Of a DNA stretch of 64,000 bases, positions 52,714 through 64,000 are shown piece by piece. The notes under the pieces were generated by a model. It saw only the letters and a list, made by a program, of their open reading frames with translations. It did not search any database and was not told the origin of the DNA. The number at the start of each line of letters is the position of its first letter. Within the stretch, counting starts at the first letter, position 1. The translations under genes and the position numbers were made by a program. Source of the DNA: UBA6176 sp965283655 (GTDB taxonomy: Bacteria > Verrucomicrobiota > Verrucomicrobiia > Limisphaerales > UBA9464); contig CBDIPJ010000005.1 in the NCBI GenBank assembly GCA_965283655.1, forward strand, positions 62,001-126,000, read 5' to 3'.

Positions 52714-55104
52714 ATGAAGAGCATGTTTGGCATGGGCCTTGCCCATACCTTCCGAAGGGGTCTTCTGCTCCTGCTGGTGGGCTGCGCTGCAGCAACTGCT
52801 TCGGCGTCCACCAGGCAAGAGTCAGGCGACCTCACAAAACCAACTGTGAAACCCACCAAGCGTTCCGCTCCACGCGAAGCGCTTCCTGGTAGGTTTCGTT
52901 CCATCGAATTGAATCCAAAGGTCCTCGACCGCGGTTCATTCGACGTGACCCTGTTCCCCGGCGAGACCGTTCGCCTGGACCGGGATCACCTGACCCAACT
53001 CCCCAATGGGGACCGTGTGTGGTCCGGCCACATCACCGGAGAACCGCTGAGTCGTGCCACCTTCGCCGTCAGGCGTGGTGTTGTATCGGGTGTGATTGAC
53101 CGGGCCATGAGCACGGGCAACGAGCTGTACGAAATCGCTCCTACGGGCGGCAGCGGTTACCACCTGTTCCAGCACAGCGAGGCCAAGGGTTCCACCATGG
53201 GCCATGGAGCATCCTTGCCTGCACCCATTCCCACGGGTCGCAACGCGATGCCAGCCACAACCCCGCCGACCGAAGGGGTTCACGTCATCGAAGTCATGGT
53301 GTTGTATACCCCGGCTTCGCGGACGCGGTATGGCCAGGCCGGCATGGAAGCCAAAATCCTGCAGTCGGTGGCCGACGCCAACACAGCGATGCAGAACAGC
53401 CAGATCCAGGCGCAGTTCTCCCTCGTCCACATGGGAGAGGTCGCCTACACCGAAAGTGGGTCGATGTCGGTGACGCTCACAGCAATGCAACGCTCAACCG
53501 ATGGTGTCCTCGATGAAGTCCATGCGCTGCGCAACCAATACGGGGCCGACCTCGTCACACTGGTCAGCGAGGATACCTCGAGCTGTGGCTTGTCCTATCT
53601 GATGTCGGTGCCATCTCCGGGGTTTGCTGCGAACGCGTTCTCGGTGGTGAATTCCGGATGTCTGGCATCGCTGAGCATGGTTCACGAGTGGGGCCATCAG
53701 CTGGGTTGCCAACACGATCGCGCGAACTCGGTGGGGCCCGCTGCCTTCCCGTTTGCCTATGGATGGCGCCAATGCTCCACGAACTCGCCCATGTTCCGGA
53801 CCATCATGTCCTATGCCTGTGGTTCGGCCGTCCGGGTGAACTACTTCTCCAATCCCAAACTCTCCTACGCCGGCCAACCGCTCGGCGTGGATGAAGCCGT
53901 GGACCCCGCCAATGCGGCGGACAATGCGAGGGCCATCAATCTCAATGCCGGTATTGCGGCGGCCTTCCGGGCTTCCGTCGCACCAGAGATTCCCTCGGCT
54001 CCGACAGGCCTGGTGGCTGTCGCGCCGACCCATCTGTCGGTTTCGCTGAGTTGGGTGGATACCTCCAACACGGAGACCTGCCAGTTGCTTGAAAGGTCTG
54101 CGGATGGTGTGAACTGGAGCGCGATCGCCACCCTGGACCGCAATGTGACGACCTTCACCGATGAGACCTCGTCCGCCGGGACGTCCTACGTCTACCGGGT
54201 CGGCGCGGCCAACGGTTCCGGAGCTTCGCCTTACTCAAACGAGGCGTTCGTCAGCGTACCCCCGACCCCGGCCGTGCCTCTTGCGCCGTCCGGTTTGTCC
54301 GCATCCCTGGTTTCCGGGGCGGTGCGGCTGAATTGGTCGGACAACTCCACGGACGAGACCGGGTTCATTGTCGAGCGATCGGTCAACGGCGGTGCCTACA
54401 CGGTGCTCGCAACAGTGGGCGCTGGCGTGGCGACGGTCACCGACTCCTCGGCACCGGGTGGATCGACCTGCACCTACCGTGTCTGTTCGGTGAATGCGGT
54501 CGGCGCATCCGCACCGAGTGGTGCGGCGAGCGTGGCTCTGCCGGCTCCGCCCCCGTTGGCGGCGAGCGGGCTGACTGCCACAGCAACCCCCACGAGTGTC
54601 ACCGTCGCGTGGGTGGACAATGCGACCAACGAGAGTTCGTACCGGCTGGAACGATCGGTCAACGGCGGGTCGTTCCTCCTGTGGATCGTTCTTCCTGCGA
54701 ATACCACCCGGTATGTGGATCCCTCGGTATCCGCCGGCAGCACCTACGCCTATCGCGTCGTTGCTTCCAACACCGCCGGAAATGCAGCCGCCTCCAATGT
54801 GGCATCGGTGGTTGTGCCTGGAGCCACGCCGCTCGCCCCCAGCAGTCTGGGAGGCATCGCAGCATCCCGGACCCAGATCAACCTGAGCTGGATCGACAAT
54901 GCGACCAACGAGACGGGCTTCCTCGTGGAGCGATCCACCAACGGCTCCACGTGGACCCAGGTGGGGACGTTGGGCGCGAACGTCCGGACCTTCAATGCGA
55001 CCGGGCTGAAATCCAGCACCCTCTATTATTTCCGGGTCCGTGCCTTCAACGGTTTCGGCAACTCGGCCTACACATCGACGATCGGGGTCCGGACCCTGCG
55101 TTGA
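52714..55104 (+). CDS. Secreted metzincin (reprolysin-like) protease with fibronectin III repeats
   Basis: 796 residues. A signal peptide (RRGLLLLLVGCAAATASAS) is followed by a propeptide-like region with FNAB-type residues, then a metalloprotease domain: zinc motif HEWGHQLGCQHD starting at residue 324 and the Met-turn region MSYACGSA. About four fibronectin type III domains follow from residue 430 on, with repeated phrases such as NWSDNSTDETGFIVERSVNG and ISWID-like segments. No sorting signal is seen. It should degrade extracellular protein. ATG 52714 gives a sound signal peptide. Confidence 0.88.
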   Translation: MKSMFGMGLAHTFRRGLLLLLVGCAAATASASTRQESGDLTKPTVKPTKRSAPREALPGRFRSIELNPKVLDRGSFDVTLFPGETVRLDRDHLTQLPNGDRVWSGHITGEPLSRATFAVRRGVVSGVIDRAMSTGNELYEIAPTGGSGYHLFQHSEAKGSTMGHGASLPAPIPTGRNAMPATTPPTEGVHVIEVMVLYTPASRTRYGQAGMEAKILQSVADANTAMQNSQIQAQFSLVHMGEVAYTESGSMSVTLTAMQRSTDGVLDEVHALRNQYGADLVTLVSEDTSSCGLSYLMSVPSPGFAANAFSVVNSGCLASLSMVHEWGHQLGCQHDRANSVGPAAFPFAYGWRQCSTNSPMFRTIMSYACGSAVRVNYFSNPKLSYAGQPLGVDEAVDPANAADNARAINLNAGIAAAFRASVAPEIPSAPTGLVAVAPTHLSVSLSWVDTSNTETCQLLERSADGVNWSAIATLDRNVTTFTDETSSAGTSYVYRVGAANGSGASPYSNEAFVSVPPTPAVPLAPSGLSASLVSGAVRLNWSDNSTDETGFIVERSVNGGAYTVLATVGAGVATVTDSSAPGGSTCTYRVCSVNAVGASAPSGAASVALPAPPPLAASGLTATATPTSVTVAWVDNATNESSYRLERSVNGGSFLLWIVLPANTTRYVDPSVSAGSTYAYRVVASNTAGNAAASNVASVVVPGATPLAPSSLGGIAASRTQINLSWIDNATNETGFLVERSTNGSTWTQVGTLGANVRTFNATGLKSSTLYYFRVRAFNGFGNSAYTSTIGVRTLR

Positions 55105-55121
55105 TGCGGACACTCTCGGTC

Positions 55122-55150
55122 CCTTCCGGGGATTGGCAGTCCCCGGAAGG
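55122..55150 (+). terminator. Hairpin after the protease gene
   Basis: An 11-bp perfect stem CCTTCCGGGGA/TCCCCGGAAGG with loop TTGGCAG, 17 bases after the stop at 55104. There is no T run, so it may stop transcription only weakly or protect the 3' end. Confidence 0.55.
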
Positions 55151-55330
55151 CAGACCGGAACGCACGGCCGGCCTTCCCCAAGCCCGGCCAAGGACAGAAC
55201 CAGACACGGCGTCGGAAACTCCACCGACGGCCGCACGAGATCGCGCGGGTGGACCCATTTTCCACCCGGAGATTCTCCCCAACAGACTGGTCGGGGACTT
55301 TCCAAGGTCTCCGGCGACCCCAAATGGATG

Positions 55331-55374
55331 GCCCGGGTACAGCGACTTTCCAAGGTCGAGGTGCCCGGGCTTTT
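55331..55374 (+). terminator. Second hairpin with T run before zwf
   Basis: GCCCGGG (55331-55337) pairs with CCCGGGC (55364-55370), with an inner CGAC/GTCG pair, followed by TTTT. It lies in a gene-free 400-bp stretch before zwf and probably ends readthrough from the protease gene. Confidence 0.6.
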
Positions 55375-55506
55375 CGTGAACAGGCAGGCCTTGGACCGCC
55401 TGGACCACCGTTCCTCCATGAATCACCGCGTTCGCCGAGATGAGGAATCCTCGGGCGAATGCCGGTTGCCCCCGGGGCAGGGTGCCACCATGCTACGGCT
55501 GCGTTT

Positions 55507-57069
<1,563 letters not shown>

Positions 57070-57089
57070 TCTCTTGCGCTGTAAGAAGG

Positions 57090-57117
57090 GGCCCCGGAGC
57101 GATCCGGGGCCTTTTTT
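57090..57117 (+). terminator. Rho-independent terminator after zwf
   Basis: A 9-bp perfect stem GGCCCCGGA/TCCGGGGCC, GCGA loop, then six T. Confidence 0.95.
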
Positions 57118-57183
57118 CTTTGCCCAGTCCTGGGTAAGGATTCCATGCGGTGTGGCGATCCCTGGTCTGCCTGGCCACGTTTG

Positions 57184-57225
57184 GTCAAATTAAGGTTGAC
57201 CCAAGACAAACGCGGGCGTAGCCAG
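57184..57225 (+). promoter_or_regulatory. Possible promoter with inverted repeat before the surface-protein gene
   Basis: TTGACC (57197-57202) is 17 bp from TAGCCA (57220-57225), a weak -10. GGTCAA (57184-57189) and TTGACC form an inverted repeat that overlaps the -35, as an operator could. The start codon is about 105 bp further on, leaving a long leader. Confidence 0.3.
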
Positions 57226-57330
57226 ACCAAGTCACCTCCTCGGAATCACGCAGAAATCGTATGCCTCCATGTCTTTTGCATGGATGTGCGGGATTTTTGG
57301 GGAGCGGTTTCAGCGAAGCCACAGACTCCT

Positions 57331-60300
57331 ATGCCTAACATGCGTCCATCAACACCCACGCGCCTCCAGCGTAGCCTCTCCGGCTGCGTTGCGGCGGCTG
57401 TGCTCGCCTGGGGCGGCACGGCCTACGCCCAGCAAAACATCCTCCAACCCGGCGATGCCGTTATCGCATCCTCCTCGAACGGTCCAGGTTCGGAAGGCCC
57501 GGCCAACGCGATCGATGGCAAGCCAACGAAGTATCTGAACTTCGACACCCGCACCGGAGGCAAGCCCTCCGGCTTCATCGTCACCCCATCGGTGGGTGTG
57601 ACCCGTGTGACGGGCATCAGCCTCCAATCGGCGAATGACGCCCCCGAGCGCGATCCCAAGATCATCACGATCGAAGGTTCCAATGACGATACCGTCACCG
57701 GATGGGCTGCCGGCAACTGGGAACAGATCACCCGCATCGACAACGTTCCTGCCTTCAGCGCCCGCTTCCAGACGCAGGAGCTGAGCTTCGAGAACTTCAA
57801 GGCCTACAAGCACTACCGCTTCACCGTCTTGGAGACCCAGACCGTCAATGGCTGCTGCTTCCAGATCGCCGAAGTCGGCCTGCTCGGTTCCCTCCTGCCG
57901 CAGGACGTCACCCAGCCCGGTGACCCGATCATCGCCTCCTCCTCCAACGGCCCGGGCTCCGAAGGCCCTGCCAACATCATCGACAACAAGCCGACGAAGT
58001 ACCTGAACTTCGACACCCGCACGGGCGGCAAGCCCTCCGGCTTCATTGTCAGCCCGAGCCTCGGTCGGACGCTGATCAGCGGCGTGACCATCCAGTCCGC
58101 GAACGACGCCCCTGAGCGTGACGCCAAGATCGTCACGATCGAAGGTTCGAACGACGAGACCGTCACGGGTTGGACTCAAGGCAACTGGGAGCAGGTCGTC
58201 CGCTTCGACAACATCCCGGCCTTCACCGCCCGGTTCCAGACCCAGACGCTTCTGTTCGACAACTACCGCCCCTACCGCCACTACCGCTTCACGGTGCTGG
58301 AGACGCAGACCGTCAACGGTTGCTGCTTCCAGGCCGCCGAAGTCGAGCTGCTCGGCACCGGCGCCCCGCAGGACGTGACCCAGCCCGGTGATGCGATCAT
58401 CGCCTCCTCCTCCAACGGCCCCGGCTCCGAAGGCCCTGCCAACATCATCGACAACAAGCCGACGAAGTACCTGAACTTCGACACCCGCACCGGTGGCAAG
58501 CCCTCCGGCTTCATCGTGACGCCCAGCATCGGCGCCACCACCGTCACCGGCATGACCATGCAGTCGGCCAACGACGCTCCCGAGCGCGACCCGAAGATCG
58601 TGGTTCTCGAAGGCTCCAACGACGAGACCGTGACGGGCTGGGCTCTGGGCAACTGGGAACAGGTCGTCCGCCTGGACAACATCCCGGCCTGGACTGCGCG
58701 CTTCCAGACCCAGGAGTTCTTCTTCCCCAACAAGAAGGCCTACAAGCATTACCGCTACACGGTCCTCGAGACGCAGACGGTCAATGGTTGCTGCTTCCAG
58801 ATGGCCGAAGTCGAACTGCTCGCCGTCAGCCAGGGTGTGGATTGCACCAAGGCCCGCTTCCTGACCCAGCCTGAGAACACGCTGGTCCTCAATGGCGCCC
58901 CGGCAACCTTCGTGTCCGTCGTCAATGGTCCTTGGCCTCTCCAGTGGTACCGGAACGCCCAACCCATCCCGGGTGCGACGGCCCCGACGTACACCACCGG
59001 CCCCGTCACCCCGGCCAACGCCTCGGACGTGTACACTGTCCAGATCCGTGGTTGCGAAGTCAGCTCCCCGGTCCAGGCCGTGATCTTCACGCCGTCCGCC
59101 ACCAAGAGCATCGGCGTCAACTTCCGCGGCGGTGGTGCCAATGGCGCCCCGACCACCAACGGGCCCTCCTCCGTCACCGGCATCTTCCCGCAGGCTTACT
59201 GGAACGACGCCCAGAATGCTGGCAATGGCACGTTGCCTGACTTCGGTGTGGATCCCGCCATCGAGCTCCTGAACAGCGATGGCACCCCGAGCACGGTCAC
59301 CTTCGACTTCCAGACCTCTGGAACGTGGGGCGCCGGCACGGGCGACAGCACGCCGACGGCGCGCATCCTGAACGGCCTCGTCCATCAGCAGCCGAACTCG
59401 ACCTCCCCCGGCATCACCTTCGGAAACGTGCCCCCGGGCCGTCACTCCGTGATCGTCTACACGGTCGGCATCCCCCTCCAGTTCCAGGACGCCGACTACA
59501 CCATCACGGGCGCCAACACCGAGACCTACTACGTCCGCGTGATGAACTCGGATGAGTACAACGCCGCCCCCGGCTTCTACCGCGGCAGCTCGAAGAATCC
59601 GGCTGCCCGCAGCCTCGCGAGCTTCGTCCGCTTCGACAACGTCGAGGCCGATGGCAACGGCAGCATCAACCTCAACTGGCTGACGGTGACGCCGGGCTTT
59701 GATCGTGGCGCACCGGTCAACGCGATCCAGCTGCTCCTCAACACCTCGGCTGCTCCTCAGCCTCCGGTCATTACCGCCCAGCCGCAGCCCACCGTGGCTC
59801 CTGCTTCCGGCGTCGCCCAGATCAGCGTCACCGCGACGGGCACTGGCCTGACCTATCAGTGGCGCAAGAACGGCCGCAACCTGCCTGACGGCGGCAACAT
59901 CATCGGTGCCCGTACGGCCCGCTTGACGATCAACGCCTTCAGCGACGCCGACGAGGGCGTGTACAGCGTCGCCGTGTTCAATGCCGGCGGCAGCGTGGTG
60001 TCCGGCAATGCCTCCGTCCGTGTCTCCAAGTACAACATCAGCGACAAGTTGGTGGGTTACTGGAAGTTCGACGAGACCAGCGGTAACACCGCGGCGAACT
60101 CCGCCGCCGGCGGCCGTCCCGCCGCGGTCAACGGCACCGCCACCTGGGGTGCTGGCAAGATCGGCAACGCCTTCGGATTCGACGGCGCCACCTACCTCTT
60201 CGTGGATTCGTTCACGGCCGCCCGGCGCGAGATCGCTGGTTCCGCGTGGGTCAACATCCCCGAAGGCACCGGCGTCAGCATGCCGATCTTCCGCAACGCC

Positions 60301-60945
60301 CGCGGCGCCCTCGGCGTCGGTGCAGGCGCTGCCGGTCAGTTCGAGTTCGGCATCACGGCCGATGCGAACACCGGTGAAGTCCGTCTCCAGGCGGTGATGG
60401 GCGTGGGCCCGAACCTCCTCCGCGCCAGCACCCCGGCCACGTTCTTCGGCGGCTGGCATCACGTGGCGTTCAGCGCCGATGGCGCCCAGCTCCGTCTCTA
60501 TGTGGACGGTGTCCAGGTTGCTACGACCGACTACATCGGTTCGCTCAACGCCCCGGAAATCCCGTACATCTCGTTCGGCGCCCAGCTGAACGTCGACGAA
60601 GCCGGAACCCTCGGGCCTGACGCAACCAACCCGAACTTCTTCGTTGGCCAGGTCGACGACGTGGGTCTCTGGACCCGCGGTCTCTCCGCCGAGGAAGTGA
60701 CCAAGATCCACGCCGCCGGTGCGGCTTCCCGTGCGCTGACCACGGTCACGCTCACGCCTCCCGCTGTTGAGCCCGGCACGCTGTCGGTCTCCATCAACGG
60801 CGCCAACGTCACCATCAGCTGGGATCGCGGCATCCTCCAGACCGCTCCGGCTCCGAATGGTCCGTGGACGGACGCGACCGGCAACGGCACCGTCACCGAG
60901 GCTGCGACCTCGGGCGTCAAGTTCTACCGCACGGTCGTGCGGTAA
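57331..60945 (+). CDS. Giant secreted protein: three discoidin-like repeats, Ig and LamG domains
   Basis: 1204 residues from ATG 57331 with a signal peptide (SGCVAAAVLAWGGTAYAQ). Three F5/8-type C (discoidin-like) repeats start at residues 39, 195 and 351, each exactly 156 residues (468 bp), with phrases IASSSNGPGSEGPAN, KYLNFDTRTGGKPSGFIV, EGSNDETVTGW and ETQTVNGCCFQ. Then an Ig-like domain (~508), a beta domain (~590-800), another Ig domain (~810-900), a LamG/concanavalin domain (YWKFDETSGNTAANSAAGG, ~905-1100) and a beta tail. Wobble bases are strongly C-biased compared with neighbours, as in highly expressed genes. Probably a sugar-binding surface or matrix protein. Confidence 0.88.
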   Translation: MPNMRPSTPTRLQRSLSGCVAAAVLAWGGTAYAQQNILQPGDAVIASSSNGPGSEGPANAIDGKPTKYLNFDTRTGGKPSGFIVTPSVGVTRVTGISLQSANDAPERDPKIITIEGSNDDTVTGWAAGNWEQITRIDNVPAFSARFQTQELSFENFKAYKHYRFTVLETQTVNGCCFQIAEVGLLGSLLPQDVTQPGDPIIASSSNGPGSEGPANIIDNKPTKYLNFDTRTGGKPSGFIVSPSLGRTLISGVTIQSANDAPERDAKIVTIEGSNDETVTGWTQGNWEQVVRFDNIPAFTARFQTQTLLFDNYRPYRHYRFTVLETQTVNGCCFQAAEVELLGTGAPQDVTQPGDAIIASSSNGPGSEGPANIIDNKPTKYLNFDTRTGGKPSGFIVTPSIGATTVTGMTMQSANDAPERDPKIVVLEGSNDETVTGWALGNWEQVVRLDNIPAWTARFQTQEFFFPNKKAYKHYRYTVLETQTVNGCCFQMAEVELLAVSQGVDCTKARFLTQPENTLVLNGAPATFVSVVNGPWPLQWYRNAQPIPGATAPTYTTGPVTPANASDVYTVQIRGCEVSSPVQAVIFTPSATKSIGVNFRGGGANGAPTTNGPSSVTGIFPQAYWNDAQNAGNGTLPDFGVDPAIELLNSDGTPSTVTFDFQTSGTWGAGTGDSTPTARILNGLVHQQPNSTSPGITFGNVPPGRHSVIVYTVGIPLQFQDADYTITGANTETYYVRVMNSDEYNAAPGFYRGSSKNPAARSLASFVRFDNVEADGNGSINLNWLTVTPGFDRGAPVNAIQLLLNTSAAPQPPVITAQPQPTVAPASGVAQISVTATGTGLTYQWRKNGRNLPDGGNIIGARTARLTINAFSDADEGVYSVAVFNAGGSVVSGNASVRVSKYNISDKLVGYWKFDETSGNTAANSAAGGRPAAVNGTATWGAGKIGNAFGFDGATYLFVDSFTAARREIAGSAWVNIPEGTGVSMPIFRNARGALGVGAGAAGQFEFGITADANTGEVRLQAVMGVGPNLLRASTPATFFGGWHHVAFSADGAQLRLYVDGVQVATTDYIGSLNAPEIPYISFGAQLNVDEAGTLGPDATNPNFFVGQVDDVGLWTRGLSAEEVTKIHAAGAASRALTTVTLTPPAVEPGTLSVSINGANVTISWDRGILQTAPAPNGPWTDATGNGTVTEAATSGVKFYRTVVR

Positions 60946-60984
60946 GCCATGCGCGGCCCTTGCGCCGCGCGGTTGTTGATCACA

Positions 60985-61015
60985 GAGGCCGGGCCGTTTG
61001 GCCCGGCCTCTTTTT
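60985..61015 (+). terminator. Rho-independent terminator after the surface-protein gene
   Basis: An 11-bp perfect stem GAGGCCGGGCC/GGCCCGGCCTC, GTTT loop, then five T. Confidence 0.95.
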
Positions 61016-61040
61016 GTCTCGCGACCTCTAATCCTGGAAT

Positions 61041-61206
61041 CAGCAGTTAACTGTCCGCAGATGACGCCGATTGCGCAGATGGATAAGCAGAAATGGACAT
61101 GTCCGCCCCCGGTCAAAACCTCACCTTGCAGGTGCGTGGTGTGTCCGATCCAAGCTCCTGATAATCTGCGTTATCTGCGCCATCTGCGGATCCAACTGCG
61201 TTTTCC
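61041..61206. repeat. 165-bp element with inverted ends (copy 3)
   Basis: Same orientation as the copy at 8316: CAGCAGTTAACTGTCCGCAG, GACGCCGATTGCGCAGAT, CCTCACCTTGCAGGTGCG, GATCCAAGCTCCTGATAATC and GCGCCATCTGCGGATCCAAC occur in the same order. It lies between the terminator and the next gene. Confidence 0.8.
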
Positions 61207-61306
61207 GGACAGATTTGTTCTGGAGGCAGTGTCGGAGGAATCCGCGTGGCGCCTGTGGCTGCTTTGCCGCTGGATCCACCTGCGGCGCGAAGCCTACCTT
61301 CCCTCC

Positions 61307-64000
61307 ATGGTTGATCCTCTCGCACACAGTCCGACGCGACGGTTCCAACCTGTCTTTCCCTTCCTTCTCCTCGCCGTTGCTTCCGCAGCCCTCGCCCAGG
61401 TGCCTTCCGGAGCGGGAGCATCGGCGGAGTGGCACACCGAAGCCGGTCTCCGATGGCGGTCGCTGGACCTTCCAGGGTCGGGTCGCCCTGGTTTCACCCT
61501 GATGGCTCCCGGCACCACACGCCTCCAGTTCACGAACCGTTTGGATGAACTTGCGGGCGCCGCCAACCGGACCCTCTACAACGGCGCGGGTGTCGCGGCC
61601 GGTGACGTCGACGGTGATGGCCGGCCGGACCTCTTCTTCTGCGATATTTCAGGGACCAACGCCCTCTTCCGAAACCTCGGAGGTTTCACGTTTGAGGACA
61701 TCACCCAAACCTCCGGAATCCGCACGCCCATCCCCGGTTGTCGGGGCGCCGTTCTGGCCGATGTCGACGGCGACCGTGACCTCGATCTTCTTCTGGCAGT
61801 GAACGGAGGTGGGGTCTTGTCCTTCATCAACGACGGCCGCGGCCGCTTTGCCGAGGCGACCTCCGGAAGCGGCACAGCATCCAACCTGGGGGCCTCCACG
61901 ATCGCCATCGCGGACGTGGACGGCAACGGTACCCCGGACCTCTACGTCGCCAACTACAGCACCGAAGACGTGCGCGACCGTGGCCGGGTCAACATCCAGA
62001 TGATCGGCGGCAAGCCCGTGTTGCCCGGGAGCCGCCCCGACCGGTTCCTGCTCGTCGACGGCAAGCTGGTGGAAGCAGGACAACCCGACCAACTCTACCT
62101 CAACGAGGGTGCAGGCCGATTCCGTGCCGTGTCCTGGACCGACGGATCCTTTCTCGACGAAAACGGGAACCCGCTGAAGGCGCCTCCCAATGATTGGGGA
62201 CTGACGGCGACGTTCCGGGACCTCAACGGCGATGGCGCTCCCGATCTCTACGTCTGCAACGATTACTGGACGCCCGATCGCTGTTGGATCAACGACGGCA
62301 GGGGACGCTTCCGTGCCCTTCCCACGATGGCCATGCGCAAGACGCCGGCCAGCTCGATGGGTGTCGACGTGGCCGACGTGGATCGCGATGGCGACATGGA
62401 CCTGTTCGTGGTCGACATGCTCAGCCGCTACCCGCACTTGCGGAAACGTCAGGGATTCGCCCAGGCGATGACGCCGGTTCCGATGGGAGTGGACCTGATG
62501 CGTCATCAGGTCATGCGCAATGTGCTCCTGCTGGCCCGTGGCGATGGCACCTACGCCGATGCGGCCTTCCAGGCCGGAGTGCCAGCGTCGGATTGGTCGT
62601 GGTCCCCCATCTTCCTCGACGTGGACCTCGACGGTTACGAGGACCTGCTGATCAGCGCCGGCCATTTCCGGGATGTGCAGGATTACGACGCCGAGGCCCG
62701 TATCCAGGGCCTGCAGCACACATGGAAGGGACAACCCAATGATCAGGAACGTCAGCGCGCCTTCACCCGCGAGTTGATGGAGCATTACCGCATCTACCCG
62801 CTCCTCCACCTTCCGGTCGGGGCTTTCCGCAACGGCCGCGACGGCCGTTTCGAAGAGGTCACACAGCAGTGGGGACTCAACCATCCCGCCGTCCACCACG
62901 GCCTCGCCACGGCGGACCTCGATGGCGATGGCGACGCGGATCTCGTCGCGAATACGCTGAACGGCCCCGCGAAGCTCTTCCGGAACGAGGGCACCAACGG
63001 ACGCGTCTCCGTGCGGTTGATCGGACGCGCGCCCAACACCCAGGCGGTCGGCGCACGCGTGACCCTGCTGCATTCCGCCGTTCCACCGCAGTCCGCCGAC
63101 GTGACGGTGGAGGACGGTATCTTTCCGGATCCGATCCCAACCTCACGTTTGCAGCACCGACCGATGGCGAGATGCAGTTGCGCATCCGCTGGCGCAATGG
63201 GCGTGAGACGCAGTTCACGGGAATCCGTTCCCGGCGACACTACGAAGTGGATGAAGCAGCAACGGACCTTCCCGCTCCCTTGCCTGCACCTGCGGCAACG
63301 CCGCCTCCCCAACCCCTGTTCCAGGTCGCCGCGCTCCAACCCGCGCATCGCCATCTCGAGACGGTGCATGCCGACGAGGACGTCCAGCCGCTCCTCCCGC
63401 ACAAGTTCAGCCAGCTTGGGCCTGGCGTGGCGTGGGTGGATTTCGAAGGCGATGGGGACGACGACCTGCTGGTTGGGTCCGGTCGCGGTGGATCCATTGC
63501 CGCCTACGTGAACGATGGCAAAGGCGGGCTCAACGCCTTGGCGACCTCAGCCGCCTCCACGGCCGCAGACGACATCACAGGTTTCGCAGCGTGGCCCACA
63601 GCGGGCGGTCCGGCGCGCGTCTGGATCGGGCAGCAGGGATACGAAGTCCCGGGCGCGGCCCGTATTGTGGAATGGACTTTCCGTGATGTGGCTCCGCGCC
63701 AGTCCATGGTTTCCCTTCCTGCCTTCACCAACGTCACGGCGCTGGCCGTTGGCATTCCTGTCGGAGGAACTCCACTCCTGTTTGCCGGTGGCGGTGTCGT
63801 CCCGGGAGCCTATCCGAATGGAGCTCCTTCGAAGCTCCTGCGATGGACCGGTGATGCGTGGGCCCCGGACCCTCGCGGCGCGGCCCTCGATCGACTCGGC
63901 ATCGTCAACGGCGCCGTGTGGACGGACCTGGACGACGACGGATTCGCCGAGCTTTTGCTGGCCTGTGAGTGGGGACCGATCCGCGTCTTCCGTGTCGGTC
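61307..64000 (+). CDS. Secreted FG-GAP/VCBS (CRTAC1/ASPIC-like) protein, frameshifted and 3'-truncated by the window
   Basis: The signal peptide (VFPFLLLAVASAALAQ) starts at ATG 61307. Many FG-GAP calcium loops follow (DVDGDGRPDLFF, DVDGNGTPDLYVANYS, DLNGDGAPDLYVCNDYW, DVDRDGDMDLFVVDML, DLDGDGDADLVAN), then an ASPIC/UnbV segment. At 63109-63110 the frame breaks: the listed frame goes into Arg/Ser-rich nonsense, while the -1 frame continues RYLSGSDPNLTFAAPTDGEM and further FG-GAP repeats to the window end without a stop. Adding one G gives VTVGGRYLSGSDPN. It is probably a cell-surface beta-propeller; the end of the gene is outside the window. Confidence 0.88.

Noticed and set aside
57349..61116. 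1255-residue minus-strand frame opposite the giant surface protein
   Set aside because: Mirror of a gene with signal peptide, three repeats and LamG; composition is antisense-like and extends into the terminator.

Overview
The window is high-GC bacterial chromosome with no rRNA, tRNA, phage or CRISPR array that I can see. Large secreted proteins built from discoidin-like, Ig, LamG, fibronectin III and FG-GAP modules, a PQQ-type sugar dehydrogenase, Gfo/Idh/MocA plus XylR-type regulator, and very abundant short palindromes between genes point to the Verrucomicrobiota (or a close PVC relative). This placement is inference; no ribosomal marker is present.

Layout. 0-5.5 kb: assimilatory nitrate reductase and ileS (one-base frameshift), closed by a strong terminator. 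5.8-8.2 kb: sugar-type oxidoreductase and a LacI/AraC hybrid regulator. 8.8-13.1 kb (minus): ygfZ, a hydroxyproline epimerase-like protein, a metallopeptidase-cyclophilin fusion and a small DUF1232-like protein. 13.2-14.0 kb: a release-factor-3 fragment that lacks its GTPase domain. 14-17.2 kb: secreted lyase-like protein facing a PQQ sugar dehydrogenase. 17.6-19.6 kb: two ABC-2 permeases without an ATPase, behind a DUF1844 gene. 19.8-22 kb: one long gene joining a low-molecular-weight phosphatase, ribose-5-phosphate isomerase B and serine hydroxymethyltransferase. 22-32.9 kb is rich in Fe-S and redox genes: Mrp ATPase, dihaem peroxidase (frameshifted signal peptide), an IscS-like protein without the PLP lysine, IscU, Rrf2 regulator, PQQ-propeller protein, DctA, HscB and IscA. 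33-35.3 kb is a gene-poor repeat dump holding a dead REP-associated (Y1) transposase. 35.3-43.1 kb: aldehyde dehydrogenase, a fivefold ~300-bp tandem array, and an RND pump plus adaptor. 43.5-48.5 kb (minus): a six-gene unit that combines exopolysaccharide initiation (sugar transferase, nucleotidyltransferase-like) with partner-switching signalling (two STAS proteins, kinase/GAF/PP2C protein, response regulator). 48.8-52.5 kb: RDD protein (frameshifted), LysM protein, AhbAB-like protein and a NusG paralogue. 52.7-64 kb: secreted metzincin protease, zwf, a giant repeat-containing surface protein and an FG-GAP protein cut by the window edge.

Two themes run through the window. First, nearly every non-operonic gap holds the same few repeat families: a GACGTCGTCTGCTAC palindrome, a GCCGGGTG/CACCCGGC hairpin, a GGCGATGTCCTCATCGCC palindrome and a ~165-bp element with inverted ends, often mixed with degenerate 'AACTTGAAAC' and 'AACTGGGAAC' words. 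Second, four genes (ileS, the dihaem peroxidase, the RDD protein, the FG-GAP protein) are each restored by adding back one base to a short homopolymer, which looks more like consensus sequencing error than biology.
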